Source: Bacteroidota bacterium
GTDB lineage: Bacteria > Bacteroidota > Bacteroidia > M30B66
Direction of reading: 5' to 3'
Length of the DNA stretch: 64,000 nt
Assembly (NCBI GenBank): GCA_027490225.1
Contig: JAIXYK010000055.1
Coordinates: 1-64,000 of the forward strand
The notes under the pieces are model-generated. The model was given only the letters and a program-made list of their open reading frames with translations, made no database searches and was not told where the DNA came from. Of this stretch, positions 1 through 9,191 are shown piece after piece. The stretch's first letter is position 1; each line of letters begins with the position of its first letter. Position numbers and translations under genes: made by a program.

Positions 1-3000
1 GGTGCCTATTGCTGACAGTGCATTTATTTTATCGGAAACATTTTGATACATAGAAGTTCTAAAGAAATACTCATAATACAAAAACTCGTTGTTTGCAATA
101 GAGTTACCACCAGAAAGCATTCTTTTTCGGAGTTCAACTGTATTGTTTAATAAGTTAGTAAATTGAGCAGACACTCCTTGTAATGCAAGATTAACTCCTC
201 CAAATTGAGAGTTGGAAGCACTGGCAACACGCACATCGCGGTGAATGATTTGTACCTTATACATTTTACTCGTAGCAAGCGTAGGAACTACAAAACTTAC
301 ACGATTCATGGAAGAAAGGTAGGTTACTTGAGTCTCTAAGGGAGCGCCTGAGGGCTGAGGTAGAAAACGAGCGTAGTAATTTCTTTGGTAACCGTTGGCA
401 GGCAAAGAATTAAACAAATCAACAGCATATTGAAGTTGAATAAAACCACTTTCGCAAGTGTTTTGAGCAAAGAACCTTTGTCTGTTTAAAGGCAAACAAT
501 AGGCAATATCTTGGTCTCTTAATTTGTCTGGTAAAGCTCCTGTAGTAAATGTAATATCTAATGTTTCGCTGATTGCAGTACCATTTGTTCTTTTTGCTTG
601 TACCCATGTTCCAGATTGCAATTTCTCTGCTTTTACTTTCAAACTTAACTTATAATTTGTAAAAGGATCAAGCAAAGCAGTTTGGGTGATCATAGCCCTT
701 GTATTATCTGTTGAGGTGCTAAGCGTTACCGGAACATTTACAGTTCCTTTTTTAAGGGTGAAATATTCTATTATGAACCTAAAGTTCTCGTTAGTAACAG
801 AGCCGTCGGCATTATTTTTAGGTAAAACAAATGCAGTATTTAAATCAACGTTAAAAGCAGCCTGAGGAGCCACACCGCAATCTACACCTGTGGTGGAAGC
901 TTGTGGAGAAATATCGCCAATCATTTTAATTCCAGCTAATGGACTTTCAATTGGAGGCTCACATTTGGTTCCAATCATTAACTCGAACCTGCAATCGCCT
1001 TTAACAAGACCACCAAGAATATTGTATCGTCCGCCAATAGTACCTTTCATCCATGCAGGATTTGGAAAACCAGATTGAAGCAATGCAGCAGCTGCAACGT
1101 CTACAATCTTATAATTTACTACTTCTCCAAACATATTTACATCAATACCAATACTTCCAACCAAGTAGGCATAAACTGCACCTTTTGCATACCAACCATT
1201 TATACCGAGTCTTTCACCTTCGGGTATTCCATCACAACTGGTAGCACCATAGTCGAACATATTCATATCGAAGCCAATTTCAGCATCCAATTTTGCTGAA
1301 AACACTAGGTATTTTTGATCAAACTTGGGAGGTATAAATGAAGCTCCAAAAGCGAGTCCTGTGCCACTTGAAATACCGGGACTTCTTACAATTGTTCCTG
1401 GTCCCAGAATTTCTTCAATGATTTCTGGTGGGTCTGGGGGAGCAGGAAGTTGCTGCCCTGCCATTAAATATGCATTAAATTCAAACATATTTGCCACCAT
1501 CACTCCTACTCGGCTTGGTAAATCGGGTTGACCGACCAATATTTGCCATTTATCAGGACCTGCATACAAATAGGCAGAACCAGCTATATTTCCAGGTTGT
1601 TTACCAACGATGGTCATGGGAACGTTTATCATTACTGAAAATAAACCAGTAAGTATATTCTGTGTAAAATCATAATTCAAAACCACACCAGCTCTTACCG
1701 CTTGAAAAGTTCTGTCTATTGGATTGGTCATGAAATAGGCATTTCCTTCGAGCGACATGGTTGCAAGACCTCCAGAAGTGCTAAATACTCCCGATAAAGT
1801 AACATCTGCATTGTATACTTGCCCACCGCCGTTGGAACCAAACATAATGGTTGCTTTAAAACCAAATCCTGCAGTATCGCTTGGGATTAATCGAATGCTG
1901 CTTAAAGTAGAACCTGGAGGTGGTGTTTCGGTAGGAGTTTTAGGCACTAATTCGGCCGCTGAAACTGGTAAGCTAGCTATGTTCATTCCATAAAAAGCAC
2001 CACCACCAAAGCCAAATAATTCGAGGCCGGAATAAATTGGAATTCCTGGTGTAAATTTAGCAGAAGCATCAAAATACCAATATTTATGGTCGTTAATTTC
2101 ACCAGCTCCTCCTACAACTTTTACAGTGATGGTTTTGATGAATGTAGCATCTAAGCCACCCATAAAACCCTTTCCAAAAATGCTATCTTCTGCAAAAAAC
2201 CTAAAGTAGCCTTTTACACTAACAAATCCCATATCTGCATTTATTAGGATAGCTTTAAGGTCAACGCCAGTTGGAATTAATGCTGGAAAATCAATAGCAT
2301 CCGGATGCGGATCAACTTCACCAGGAGCTCTCTTAATATCTCCTAAATCTAACCTGCCCAGAATTGCTAATTCGGTACTTCCTCCAAAGGTGTTGCTTTC
2401 TCCAGTAAAATTAACATTTACTTGAAAATTTAATGCTATTCTATCTCCAGAAGTAGTATCCCAATTAAACATACCATGGTAGGTTTGTCTGGTTAATGTA
2501 ATGTTGGTCACAGAAACTGGAAATCCAGCCATTTTCTTTTCAGGACTTGCGAAAGAGAAGGTATTACAACTGATATATGGTGCTTTTGTTTCAACTTTCA
2601 ATTCTTGAAAATGTACCCCAACAAATCGCACGGGTATTTCGCCAATTTTAGTATTGATGCCGATATTTCCATTTAAATTCATACTTGGTTTAAAACCACC
2701 AGAATCAGCCAAAATGCTGATAAAAGATGTAGGTAATAATTCAACGCTGGCATGCCAGATTGGTACAACAAGCGTATCTTTTGGTAATATTCTAAACTCG
2801 TACCTTAAACCACTTTGCGCAGGACCTTGACTTAAAACGCTTGAATATTTAAGGTGATCGGTACTAATTGGAGCTACCATTTCTCCTTTAAAACCTCCAT
2901 TCACAAAACTGTTTGAAACTACTTCTAATTGAATAGAATCTAAAGAAAAGCCCCAACCTTCTAAAGAACCATTTTCGAGACTTAAAATGTTTTGTGCTCC

Positions 3001-5991
3001 TATTTTCCCACTTATTCCACTGTTGTCTATTAACAAATTGCTCACCTCAAAACTGATTCGATTGGAGACTGTGTTTTTCTGAGAACTAGTATCAGCATTT
3101 GCTCCAGTTGAGGGGATTTCTGCCAAAGCTGTATCATTCTTTGAGGTACTGTTTTCTGAAAATTCTTTGGGTAGCGATACTTTTAATTTCTTGAGGTAAA
3201 AACCGTTCCACAAAACCGACCTGTCTCCCGCATAGTTTGTAGGAAATTGCATGCCTGAAGGATTGCTTAAATCGCTAAAATCTAATGTAGCTTCTTGTAC
3301 ATCAAAGCCCCAACCTTTTATTCCAGGTATTTGAAATTTGTCGAAATCTAATGCAGTCATCCAGTTTCCTGTTCTTCTGACAGTGAATGCAAATCTTGCT
3401 TCTACCCTTTTTGAAGTGTCGGGTTCTCCTTTGAGGTTTTCTGCAACGAGCATAGTGGTATCAAATTTAACCGCTCCTTTAATGTTCAATGCTCTAAAAC
3501 CCTCGCAATCCCAGCTTACATAACAACCAGAATCTGCTACTGCACCAGTTGCTAAGTTTATTTTTGTACCATTTAATAAGATACGTTGACCTGGAGCAAA
3601 TACGTAATCCATATCTTCGGGCATATACAACGTTCCCATATTAGCTCCAGCTAACCCAAAGGGATGAAAACAAACATCTGATGCTCCGAATCCTATATTA
3701 CTAATTCCTATTCCATTAGTATCGAGTAAATCCCTTAAACCGTAGAAAGGAATATTCAAAGCAGCAGCCAAAGTGGCCCTTTCGGGTTTGAAGCTCGCTG
3801 CTACAACAGCTATAGTAATATTTTCACCTCCAATTCTCTTATCAAGTCCTAGTGGCAATCCTATTGGAGTGTTAGGATTACTTATAAGCAAAGGCTGCCT
3901 GCTTTCGAAGAACTGTTGTAAGGAATCTGCATTGGGTAAGTTAGTTTGATATGCGTCATTACTTGAAAATATTGGTAATAAAGAACTATTATCATATTCA
4001 GCTCCAGCGGAACCCGAAAAAACTTGTTTTGCCGCGTTTATTTGAAGGTCGTTGAAACTTACTTTTAATACACTTCTCATAAATGGAATGTGTATATTTC
4101 CTTTGCCACGAGCAGCTGGTCCTAAATAACTTATTTCTGTAATTCGCATTTTGAATTTACCAATGCTCACCGAATCTCCCAGCTGTATGGTAGTAATTGC
4201 TACTCTGTCGGTAATAACTGGACCATCACATTCGCCCATACATGCAGAATTTACTTGTTCGCCAGCTATTCCATCACTTATGAAAAAACTACCAGATTCA
4301 GAAGTAATATAGGTTGTGGATGTTGAATCAAGATTATTACTTAAGTAACTTACCCGCCAAAAGTACCTTCCTGTATCGGCTAGAAAGAAGTCGTTTTTTA
4401 TTTGACGGCTGATTTTAAGCAAAAGTGATTGTTGTGTTTTATTAGTCTTTATGGTGTCATTGATATATAGCATACCAAATTTTGTATTGATAATTGTATC
4501 AAAACTTGATTTACGCGAAATTTCAATTTTATACTGTTCTTCAATTTTTGCTATGAACCAATAAGGGTTTGGTCCTGTTAAACTTTTGATAATTTCAGGA
4601 TTTGGAAGCAAAGTTTGTTGAGCACCAACTTGTTGTATAAAGTTTTCAGGATTAAAGTTCAAGGTAATTGTATGGCTTGTAACTGTTGTATCTCTTACTG
4701 GTGAAATAAGTTTTGGGGCAGGCATTCCATTCAAAAATGTAGCATTGGCGGTAGCAGTTCTGCTTTGCCCATTTTCCATTTGAATAGAAAGCTCACTTTG
4801 AACAGTATGTGCGGCACCTCTTGTTAAAATGCCTGAGCCAGGAGTTTGAAAAAGATTTCTCCCTACAGAAATATGCTGCAATTGCTGTAAAGTTGGATTT
4901 TGATTAATTTGTTGTTGTACAAATGTTTCACGCCCCAATGGCCAAGATTGCTGAACGGTTGATAAGTCAGAAAAGCCTTGGGTATTGTTTATTTGGGTAT
5001 TTACTGTGTACCCTCTGTCGTCTATTGAAAAAGGTTCAAAACGTGCTATAATTGGAACATTTCTAAAGGGGATTTTTACACCAGGCGCAGGATAAACTAT
5101 AGAAGCTTGAACAACATTGGAAGTAGAAGTTGGTAAACCAATTCTAAATGTGCAAATTTCACTTTTGCCTCCATTAGAAAAAACAGCATTCTGAGTTAAA
5201 TCTTCTGCGGTTACTTGCCAAGCATATTCTTTGCCCGATTGCAATGTTGGCCCAAATGCCGTGAGTAAATAGAAATTGTTATTGGTAATATCGTTTACTA
5301 TTGGAACTGATGTAGACTGCATAGCCTGAATTGGGTTTTGCCCTGGGAGTATTTCTATAATTTTAAAGCGGTAACTTAAAATTGCGTTTAAAGGAACTCC
5401 AACAGGTGGAACCCATGTAAAATTTACGTTTTGTGGAGTGAGGTAAAGCACTTCACTACCACAAAAAGGATTAATCAGCAATGGAGGCTGAAGAAAACTC
5501 ACTTGAAAAACGTTTGAACAACCTGAGGGTTCCTTTGCTGACCTTGGCTCTAAGGTATTAAAATCTACAGCTTGCAAACAAATTTGATACAATCCTTCGG
5601 GAAGGTTCCCATTTATTACTTCTTGCTGACTTAAACCTTGATATTCTAAAGAAGCTGGATTTATGTATAACTGAAGTTCAGACCCATTAATAATTCTTAC
5701 TCCAGGAGAAATAACTAATGGAGGAACTTGAGGAACCTCATTATTTGGAATGCGTACTCCTTTATCTACAGTTAAATTTTGAATACTTCCTGCCAGAAAA
5801 ACATTAAAAGTTTCTTGACTTGAATTTACAATTGTTACAACTGTTTGAGTTGCCGATGAAATATACTGCGTAAAATCTGTTGAATACGGCGGATTTACTG
5901 CTACATTAATGGAAATTGGATTGTTTTGACCATTAACTTGATGTAATAAAACAATTAAACAAAGAAATAAAATTTTAGAAATTCGATTCAT
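1..5991 (-). CDS. Giant secreted protein, C-terminus cut by left edge
   Basis: I translated the minus strand from an ATG at 5991 and read about 1,997 codons. I checked every codon near the left edge and sampled lines elsewhere, found no stop, and the frame is still open at base 1. Residues 1-21 form a signal peptide (hydrophobic core LFLCLIVLL, cleavage probably before Q22), so the product is exported. The first several hundred residues contain segments like fibronectin type III domains (for example VNFTWVPPVGVP). The rest is long, Gly/Ser/Thr-rich and probably beta-rich, and I do not recognise its family. The true C-terminus, where a T9SS tag would sit, is outside the window. The gene starts 10 bp after the stop of an outer-membrane barrel gene, so the two are probably co-transcribed. 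A role at the cell surface or in the envelope is inference. Confidence 0.85.
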   Translation of the reverse strand, partial: MNRISKILFLCLIVLLHQVNGQNNPISINVAVNPPYSTDFTQYISSATQTVVTIVNSSQETFNVFLAGSIQNLTVDKGVRIPNNEVPQVPPLVISPGVRIINGSELQLYINPASLEYQGLSQQEVINGNLPEGLYQICLQAVDFNTLEPRSAKEPSGCSNVFQVSFLQPPLLINPFCGSEVLYLTPQNVNFTWVPPVGVPLNAILSYRFKIIEILPGQNPIQAMQSTSVPIVNDITNNNFYLLTAFGPTLQSGKEYAWQVTAEDLTQNAVFSNGGKSEICTFRIGLPTSTSNVVQASIVYPAPGVKIPFRNVPIIARFEPFSIDDRGYTVNTQINNTQGFSDLSTVQQSWPLGRETFVQQQINQNPTLQQLQHISVGRNLFQTPGSGILTRGAAHTVQSELSIQMENGQSRTATANATFLNGMPAPKLISPVRDTTVTSHTITLNFNPENFIQQVGAQQTLLPNPEIIKSLTGPNPYWFIAKIEEQYKIEISRKSSFDTIINTKFGMLYINDTIKTNKTQQSLLLKISRQIKNDFFLADTGRYFWRVSYLSNNLDSTSTTYITSESGSFFISDGIAGEQVNSACMGECDGPVITDRVAITTIQLGDSVSIGKFKMRITEISYLGPAARGKGNIHIPFMRSVLKVSFNDLQINAAKQVFSGSAGAEYDNSSLLPIFSSNDAYQTNLPNADSLQQFFESRQPLLISNPNTPIGLPLGLDKRIGGENITIAVVAASFKPERATLAAALNIPFYGLRDLLDTNGIGISNIGFGASDVCFHPFGLAGANMGTLYMPEDMDYVFAPGQRILLNGTKINLATGAVADSGCYVSWDCEGFRALNIKGAVKFDTTMLVAENLKGEPDTSKRVEARFAFTVRRTGNWMTALDFDKFQIPGIKGWGFDVQEATLDFSDLSNPSGMQFPTNYAGDRSVLWNGFYLKKLKVSLPKEFSENSTSKNDTALAEIPSTGANADTSSQKNTVSNRISFEVSNLLIDNSGISGKIGAQNILSLENGSLEGWGFSLDSIQLEVVSNSFVNGGFKGEMVAPISTDHLKYSSVLSQGPAQSGLRYEFRILPKDTLVVPIWHASVELLPTSFISILADSGGFKPSMNLNGNIGINTKIGEIPVRFVGVHFQELKVETKAPYISCNTFSFASPEKKMAGFPVSVTNITLTRQTYHGMFNWDTTSGDRIALNFQVNVNFTGESNTFGGSTELAILGRLDLGDIKRAPGEVDPHPDAIDFPALIPTGVDLKAILINADMGFVSVKGYFRFFAEDSIFGKGFMGGLDATFIKTITVKVVGGAGEINDHKYWYFDASAKFTPGIPIYSGLELFGFGGGAFYGMNIASLPVSAAELVPKTPTETPPPGSTLSSIRLIPSDTAGFGFKATIMFGSNGGGQVYNADVTLSGVFSTSGGLATMSLEGNAYFMTNPIDRTFQAVRAGVVLNYDFTQNILTGLFSVMINVPMTIVGKQPGNIAGSAYLYAGPDKWQILVGQPDLPSRVGVMVANMFEFNAYLMAGQQLPAPPDPPEIIEEILGPGTIVRSPGISSGTGLAFGASFIPPKFDQKYLVFSAKLDAEIGFDMNMFDYGATSCDGIPEGERLGINGWYAKGAVYAYLVGSIGIDVNMFGEVVNYKIVDVAAAALLQSGFPNPAWMKGTIGGRYNILGGLVKGDCRFELMIGTKCEPPIESPLAGIKMIGDISPQASTTGVDCGVAPQAAFNVDLNTAFVLPKNNADGSVTNENFRFIIEYFTLKKGTVNVPVTLSTSTDNTRAMITQTALLDPFTNYKLSLKVKAEKLQSGTWVQAKRTNGTAISETLDITFTTGALPDKLRDQDIAYCLPLNRQRFFAQNTCESGFIQLQYAVDLFNSLPANGYQRNYYARFLPQPSGAPLETQVTYLSSMNRVSFVVPTLATSKMYKVQIIHRDVRVASASNSQFGGVNLALQGVSAQFTNLLNNTVELRKRMLSGGNSIANNEFLYYEYFFRTSMYQNVSDKINALSAIGT

Positions 5992-6001
5992 TACATGTAG
6001 A

Positions 6002-7669
6002 TTAAAAGAAATTAAATTGATACCCGGCGCTGAACCACATTTCTGTAAATGGCAAAGAAACTGGACTTGTTGAGCCATTATGAGTGAGCCTTAGATTTGC
6101 TAAAAAGTTGTGCGATTTGCTTATGCGATAATTCAAGTTTACACCTCCATTTATAACACTACCAGCCGATTTACCATTAAATTGATTTACCATATAACTA
6201 AAATTAAAACCAGTAACTAACTTTTTCTTAAGGAAGCTTCGCCCCAAGCCTACGGAAGGCCCTACCAGTAAAGCTTCACCAGTAGCAAAAGTGGTTTTGG
6301 TATAATTAACACCTCCAGTAAAATTCAAACCTGTTTTAAGAAAAGTATAGGTAGATGTAAAGTTTCCCACCATTACATTACTTCCTAATTGTGCACTTTG
6401 AAACGGATTAAGACTGCTTAGTTCTTGGTACATAGTTAGTAAAACAAAATTAATTGCTCTATTAGCGTTACTTAAACTTAAGCGATTGATAACTGATAAA
6501 TTTTGGTTGGCAATTGCCAAACGGGTTGTATCATTTACAGGAATAATTCCTGCTCTTTGGGTAATTCCATAATTGCCATATTGAACATCTAGGCCATATT
6601 TGCGCCCCGGTTGAAAACTTAAATTTACTGAGCCAATGGTTCTTTCTGTGGTAGAAAACTTATTTCTTAGCAGGTTATCTCGCTGTATACCAACACTTCC
6701 AGAAAGTCTTACTTTATTTTTAAAAAGATTAAAACTTGGTTCAACAGTGTAAGACTCGAGGTCTGTTTGAAAAATAAATGCTCCCATTGAATTAAAATCC
6801 TGGTCTACTCTTTTGTAATTTAATCTAAGGTTTACATATTTTGATGTATACCCTATAAAAGCATTACCTGCAAACAGTAGTTGTGTTGAAATATTCCTTT
6901 TCATAATAAAAGACAACTCCTTTGGAACGTCGCTATCATTAATAGAATCTAACAGTGTATTTCTTGTGAAAGCCGATGCCGCCACTTCAAAACCAAGATT
7001 TACATGTTTAAAAAGCAGGAATTTTGAATTGATGCCAACTACTGCATTTTCGGCAGGATTGAGTCTTGGTGGAGCATCTGTATAACTTGCTGCTTCGTCT
7101 TTTGCTTTTAAAACTATGAGGTCGAAATAGTTAGACTCTGTTCCTACTCCTATTTTAGCACTAAAACCCATTCGCTTAAATGCAGGTTGAGGAGCAATAA
7201 AAGATTGGGTTGTATCGAGCCTAACGGCTTTGTTTATTCTACCTGCAATTGCCCCAAATCTAAATTTCTTGGTTCTAATTTCTAAGCCACCACCTAACAT
7301 TACAATTCCGCTCAAAGTATAATTTGAAAAATTGAGGCTTCTATAACCAATATGGGTGGTGAGCCATTTGTACCGAGGACTTACACCAAACTGATTGAAG
7401 GGTTGAGAAAATGAACGATTTTGAGCTCCAATATTGAAGTAAAAAGGAAAGCTAACACCTAAAACAGTGATGGTTGGAGAACCATTGATGCTCCACAAAA
7501 ATGGCTTTGAACGAGGCTCAATGCCAGAAACTTGGTAAAAGTTGCCTAAGACGGTTAGACCTCCGCTAAACTTTACAGGTTTTTGTTTTCCAATCTGCTC
7601 TAAGTCTTGGGCATTAGAAACAATAGTAACAATAAAAATAAAATGAATTAAAAGTAAAAATCCCCTCAT
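6002..7669 (-). CDS. Outer-membrane beta-barrel protein
   Basis: A 555-residue protein with a clear signal peptide (core LLLIHFIFIVTIV, cleavage near NAQD at about residue 20). The mature chain alternates polar and hydrophobic residues in short strands separated by Gly/Asn turns, is rich in aromatic residues, and ends in Asn-Phe-Phe. A terminal aromatic residue is the usual C-terminal signal of outer-membrane barrels. I do not recognise a specific family. It is the first gene of a pair, with the giant secreted protein starting 10 bp downstream. The barrel could serve as its transporter, anchor or assembly partner, which is inference from context only. The ATG at 7669 has no Shine-Dalgarno sequence, as is usual in this phylum. 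Confidence 0.8.
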   Translation of the reverse strand: MRGFLLLIHFIFIVTIVSNAQDLEQIGKQKPVKFSGGLTVLGNFYQVSGIEPRSKPFLWSINGSPTITVLGVSFPFYFNIGAQNRSFSQPFNQFGVSPRYKWLTTHIGYRSLNFSNYTLSGIVMLGGGLEIRTKKFRFGAIAGRINKAVRLDTTQSFIAPQPAFKRMGFSAKIGVGTESNYFDLIVLKAKDEAASYTDAPPRLNPAENAVVGINSKFLLFKHVNLGFEVAASAFTRNTLLDSINDSDVPKELSFIMKRNISTQLLFAGNAFIGYTSKYVNLRLNYKRVDQDFNSMGAFIFQTDLESYTVEPSFNLFKNKVRLSGSVGIQRDNLLRNKFSTTERTIGSVNLSFQPGRKYGLDVQYGNYGITQRAGIIPVNDTTRLAIANQNLSVINRLSLSNANRAINFVLLTMYQELSSLNPFQSAQLGSNVMVGNFTSTYTFLKTGLNFTGGVNYTKTTFATGEALLVGPSVGLGRSFLKKKLVTGFNFSYMVNQFNGKSAGSVINGGVNLNYRISKSHNFLANLRLTHNGSTSPVSLPFTEMWFSAGYQFNFF

Positions 7670-7848
7670 CGTTCCAGTTTATGTAAATAAGTAAAATAAT
7701 CTTCCCATTTAAAAATCAGCTCTTATTTCTGATAATTATTATTGATGCTGTGATAAGTGCTTCGGTAATAATTATGTTCAATATTTAACTTCGATTTGCA
7801 TGGCTATTTTTACTTTTACAAACCTAGATAAATAAAGAAACTTTAACC

Positions 7849-7864
7849 TATAACTTAAGTTATA
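7849..7864. promoter_or_regulatory. Perfect 16-bp palindrome, possible operator
   Basis: TATAACTT is followed directly by its reverse complement AAGTTATA. With one bulged base the symmetry extends by AAC/GTT on the flanks. It lies about 185 bp upstream of the barrel-gene start. A dimeric regulator site is possible, but AT-rich palindromes also arise by chance. Confidence 0.35.
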
Positions 7865-7971
7865 ATGTTACCTAGAGGATTAATACTAGGAAAAACATTT
7901 TTTGGGAGAATTCTAATTGAATTCTAAAAAACTAATACTTAGATGCTAATTTTGGTAAAAACCTTTGCCCC

Positions 7972-8066
7972 GCGTTAAGGATTGAAGCAACCACCTTGTG
8001 GCGCTGAAAGCCTGACATTTTTATTAAAATGCGTTTAGCAATTTTATTAAAAAGGGAACGCCCAAA
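7972..8066 (-). repeat. Structured intergenic repeat, copy A
   Basis: On the plus strand it begins GCGTTAAGGATTGAAGCAA and ends GGGAACGCCCAAA. The ends match the other copy (60121-60207, opposite genomic strand), which on its matching strand begins GCGCTAACGGTTGAAGCAA and ends GGGGAGCGCCCAAA. The first five and the near-last five bases are complementary in each copy: GCGTT with AACGC here, GCGCT with AGCGC in copy B. An internal hairpin CATTTT-TATT-AAAATG is visible. The middle is not conserved. Read on the minus strand, it starts about 45 bp after the endonuclease V stop. Confidence 0.7.
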
Positions 8067-8110
8067 AGAAATTTATTTCAAATGAACATCTATTACAAAA
8101 CCAGAAAGGC

Positions 8111-8617
8111 CTAATCTGTTTGTTTCGTAAATGTATCTAATGCTTTGAGTAAAGTTGGAATTCTAAAATCTCCCTGCATTGCGCTAATATTATTGAAAGC
8201 TTCATCTAAATTCATTCCTATGGCCGTAATAAACAATGGCTTTTTACTTTCTCCGCGAAATAAGCTTTTCTTGAGCTGGTTGATTGTTGCAAAATTTGTT
8301 TTGGCAACTCCTATAATTGGGATTTTTTTGTTTAGTTTTTCGAATAAGTGAGCTCCTAAACCAAATTTACCGTCATCATCTAAATAAACAAATCCATCTA
8401 TTACTATTGCGTGAATAGAATTTAAATCAAACTTACTGAGAAGACTTAAAATACATGGCAATTCTCTTTTATAAAATTCACCCGAAACATATTGAGCTAT
8501 ATTTTCGAGTGTTTCTGTATGTACTTTATAATTGCTGGTAGTGCTCCAATCTTCGAATTCTAAACAAACGGTTTTTGCTTTATTATCGAAATAATGTGAA
8601 TCGAATGCAAGAATCAT
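8111..8617 (-). CDS. nfi: Endonuclease V (deoxyinosine 3' endonuclease)
   Basis: Endonuclease V cuts DNA, and in some lineages RNA, one base 3' of inosine as the first step of deaminated-adenine repair. At 168 residues this is a compact member compared with about 220 in E. coli. The family motifs are in order: D6 in FDSHYF, E52 in GEFYKRELP, D74 in VIDGFVYLD, GLGAH ending at H90, and GVAKT with K106. D6, E52 and D74 match the expected metal-binding catalytic residues. The gene begins 2 bp after the acetyltransferase stop, so the two form one transcription unit. The assignment rests on motif order and is strong. Whether the substrate is DNA or RNA cannot be told. Confidence 0.88.
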   Translation of the reverse strand: MILAFDSHYFDNKAKTVCLEFEDWSTTSNYKVHTETLENIAQYVSGEFYKRELPCILSLLSKFDLNSIHAIVIDGFVYLDDDGKFGLGAHLFEKLNKKIPIIGVAKTNFATINQLKKSLFRGESKKPLFITAIGMNLDEAFNNISAMQGDFRIPTLLKALDTFTKQTD

Positions 8618-8619
8618 AA

Positions 8620-9141
8620 CTAGATTAAATCTAACTTCATTAAGATATCTGTTTGGGCATCTTTTCCTAGTTGAAAAATATGCGAACCAAAATCCTCGAA
8701 TTTGTTTTTTTTGTAAAAGCTGATTGCGTTTTTATTCTTTTCCCAAACAGCTAACCATAAAATTTCTGCATTTATGGTATGGGCTTTTTCTAATGCTTTA
8801 TTTAAAAGTGCTTGACCGGCTTTTATTCCTTGAAACTCTTTTAAAACATATATACGCTCAATTTCTAGTGCTTTTTGTTCTTGAGGTTCTGTTTGGGCAT
8901 GTGCCATATTAAGCTTTAAGTAGCCAATACTACTTTCACCTAATTTAGCGAAGTAAAATTCAGAATTTGGATTTTGTAATTCTTGCGATAACTTTTCAAT
9001 ACTAAGATTGTTATTTAAATACTCCTGCATATCTTCATGGGTATTGTATGCTGCAAAAGTCTCTATAAAGGTTACTTTGCTTAAATGTTGCAATTGTGGA
9101 AGTTCTGAAATTGAAATTTTTATCACATCCAAGTTGCTCAT
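8620..9141 (-). CDS. GNAT acetyltransferase, PaiA-like (polyamine type)
   Basis: A GCN5-related N-acetyltransferase of 173 residues. The acetyl-CoA-binding motif A is the stretch IYVLKEFQGIKAGQALLNKA, and a late IWLAVWEKNKNAI-type strand-helix precedes FYKKNKF. The overall pattern (LSKVTFIETF near the N-terminus, GYLKLNMAHAQTE, LEIERIYV, VWEKN.NAI.FY, a QTDILM end) follows Bacillus PaiA as I remember it. PaiA acetylates spermidine/spermine, so a polyamine acetyltransferase is the best guess. The gene precedes endonuclease V by 2 bp. I see no functional link between the two. Confidence 0.8.
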   Translation of the reverse strand: MSNLDVIKISISELPQLQHLSKVTFIETFAAYNTHEDMQEYLNNNLSIEKLSQELQNPNSEFYFAKLGESSIGYLKLNMAHAQTEPQEQKALEIERIYVLKEFQGIKAGQALLNKALEKAHTINAEILWLAVWEKNKNAISFYKKNKFEDFGSHIFQLGKDAQTDILMKLDLI

Positions 9142-9191
9142 TTACAAAATATTAAAAAATGATTTGAATTTTAATAAATACTACTTAACAT

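Larger units (their letters stand above)
7670..8110. other. Gene-free spacer with palindrome and structured repeat
   Basis: This 441-bp spacer lies upstream of the barrel gene and downstream of the endonuclease V gene, both on the minus strand. I find no credible ORF. It holds a perfect 16-bp palindrome (7849-7864) and one copy of the structured intergenic repeat (7972-8066), listed separately. The remainder is AT-rich and must contain the promoter of the barrel/giant-protein operon, but I could not pick a confident TAnnTTTG box. Confidence 0.6.
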
